64,000 nucleotides of DNA from Clostridiales bacterium. GTDB lineage: Bacteria > Bacillota > Clostridia > Oscillospirales > CAG-272. The position numbers and the translations under genes are program-made. Shown here piece after piece: positions 62,984-64,000 of the stretch. Below the pieces are notes generated by a model, which did no database searches, was not told where the DNA came from, and saw only the letters and a list, made by a program, of their open reading frames with translations. The DNA lies in contig JAAYHB010000008.1 of NCBI GenBank assembly GCA_012727435.1, positions 1-64,000 on the forward strand. Reading direction: 5' to 3'. Position 1 is the first letter of the stretch. Every line of letters begins with the position of its first letter.

Positions 62984-64000
62984 TTTCGCTGTCCTTGTAA
63001 AGTTTTTTCAGTGCCTGACGGTCGAGCTTGCCGTTCGGGGTCAGGGGAAGGCTGTCGAGCTTCTTTATCACAGCCGGCAGCATATAGCGCGGCAGGTAAT
63101 CCTTAAGGTATGCCAAAAGCTCCCCCTGCCCGGCTTCTCCGGTATAGTACATTACGATTTTTTTATTTTCACTGTCATACAGGCAGCAGGATCGCGCGAC
63201 CCTCTCATGGGAATCGGCGGCAGCTTCTATCTCGCCGAGCTCTATCCGGTGCCCCATGTGCTTTATCTGGCTGTCGCGCCGCGATATGAAAACCAGCTCG
63301 CCGCGCTCGTTGAGCCGCGCGATATCCCCGGTCTTGTATACAATCTCCCGGTATGACCTGTTCAGCGGGTTCTGCACGAAAGCCTCGTCTGTTTTGCCGG
63401 GGTTGTTGTAGTAACCGAGGGTGACACAGGTCCCCGCAATATAAATTTCCCCAGGCTCGCCTGGCGCGGCCTCTTTCCCGTTCTCGTCAATAAGCATGAT
63501 GCGGGTATTCCGAAAGGGCCTGCCTATCGGGATTGTCCCGCCCTCGGGCACCCGGCCCTCAACCTTATACCAGCAGGACATTCCGGTGCACTCGGTGGGG
63601 CCGTAAAGGTTATAAAACTCGGCGTCGGGCAGTGCATCGCGCCAGATGTTGAATTGCTTTACCGGAAAAACCTCGCTCCCGAAAGCTATCTTTTTTAAAT
63701 AGCGGGGGCGCGCGATGTCGAGCGCCCCGAGCGCCGAGATCGTGCAGAGCGCCGAGACAACCCAGCAGATTGTGTTGATTTTATGCTCGTTGAGGTGCTC
63801 GACAAGCGGCACCGGAAACAAAAACAGCTTTTTCGGAATGAGATATGTCGTCGCGCCGTATTTTATGGTGGTCATTATCTCTTTGAGCGGCGCGTCGAAA
63901 TGCAGCGGGGTCTGGTTGCCGAACACGCAGTCCTCCGAGAGCCCCAGCGCCTCGCAAAAGCTCTCGGTGTAGTCGATCACCGAGCGGTGGCAGGCGGCGA
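62955..64000 (-). CDS. amino acid adenylation enzyme (DltA-like), 5' part beyond the right edge
   Basis: The frame is open to the right edge; the residues before the first in-window Met read SHRSVIDYTES, a conserved A-domain stretch, so the N-terminus is missing. Visible core motifs are FYNLYGPTECTG (A5), GEIYIAGTCVTLGYYNN (A6), YKTGDIARLNERGELVFISRRDSQIKHMGHRIELGEIE (A7-A8), LPRYMLPAVIKKLDSLPLTPNGKLDRQAL (A10 with the catalytic Lys). The pocket motif HFDAPLKEI contains an Asp at the position that binds the substrate amino group, so an amino acid substrate is likely. In context it probably loads the adjacent carrier protein, as DltA does with D-alanine; substrate identity is not proven. Confidence 0.92.
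   Translation of the reverse strand, partial: AACHRSVIDYTESFCEALGLSEDCVFGNQTPLHFDAPLKEIMTTIKYGATTYLIPKKLFLFPVPLVEHLNEHKINTICWVVSALCTISALGALDIARPRYLKKIAFGSEVFPVKQFNIWRDALPDAEFYNLYGPTECTGMSCWYKVEGRVPEGGTIPIGRPFRNTRIMLIDENGKEAAPGEPGEIYIAGTCVTLGYYNNPGKTDEAFVQNPLNRSYREIVYKTGDIARLNERGELVFISRRDSQIKHMGHRIELGEIEAAADSHERVARSCCLYDSENKKIVMYYTGEAGQGELLAYLKDYLPRYMLPAVIKKLDSLPLTPNGKLDRQALKKLYKDSENEGTHKNLK

Noticed and set aside
62955..64000. A multi-module nonribosomal peptide synthetase.
   Set aside because: The adenylation gene ends after the A10 motif with no fused carrier or condensation domain, and a small separate carrier and MBOAT follow, which fits a Dlt-like system.

Overview
This window looks like the chromosome of a Gram-positive, low-to-mid GC anaerobe of the class Clostridia (Oscillospirales-like by impression; I cannot place it more precisely). 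The evidence is the GlgC/GlgD pair, an IreB (UPF0297) gene, a rubredoxin, single-chain PurL, Fhs inside the purine operon, a SpoVB-type flippase, ribosomal genes with strong GGAGG sites, and vegetative TTGACA-17-TATAAT promoters almost everywhere. No phage, insertion sequence or CRISPR array was seen. Nearly all of the sequence is conventional coding DNA.

Layout. 1-4600 (minus): a surface O-acylation set (chimeric SGNH lipoprotein, small membrane protein, MBOAT acyltransferase cut by the left edge), preceded by a glycosyltransferase. 4700-7480 (minus): an E2-like acyltransferase fold, fumarase and rubredoxin. 7880-9435 (plus): SpoVB/MurJ-type flippase. 9477-13211 (minus): a LexA-like repressor followed by an FtsX-type ABC exporter pair. 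13458-24065 (minus): a complete glycogen operon, glgB-glgC-glgD-glgA-glgP-GH13 plus one unknown gene. 24489-29010 (plus): a Gld-like ABC system. 29106-30484 (plus): ireB, ribF and tRNA-Ser(CGA), then one AT-rich orphan on minus. 31435-44672 (minus): ten-gene purine operon purE-C-F-M-N-O-H'-D-L-fhs under a ZTP riboswitch. 45030-47983 (plus): Sfp-type phosphopantetheinyl transferase and two transporters. 48297-50888 (minus): an acidic membrane protein, then yceD-rpmF. 51212-53549 (plus): nnrD and aspartate kinase. 53682-54751 (minus): hinT and rpsU, with repeat-rich spacers. 54878-64000 (minus): a long housekeeping run (adenylation enzyme, carrier protein, MBOAT, rdgB, yhbY, nadD, yqeK, lcp, rsfS, leuS) whose first three genes form a Dlt-like module cut by the right edge.

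The points most worth attention are: (1) glgB has an in-frame TGA exactly where the conserved Trp of the CBM48 FRVWAPNA motif should be, so a conventional caller reports an N-terminally truncated branching enzyme; (2) the LexA-like protein has lost both residues of the autoproteolytic Ser/Lys dyad but keeps the Ala-Gly cleavage site, and a perfect palindrome overlaps the -10 box of its own promoter; (3) a family of dispersed intergenic repeats has two hairpins, the stems of which differ in sequence but stay paired; (4) the purine operon replaces bifunctional PurH with a stand-alone AICAR transformylase plus an archaeal-type PurO cyclohydrolase; (5) two separate MBOAT modules sit at the two ends; (6) a 32-base perfect GC-rich palindrome lies between the promoter and the tRNA-Ser gene.
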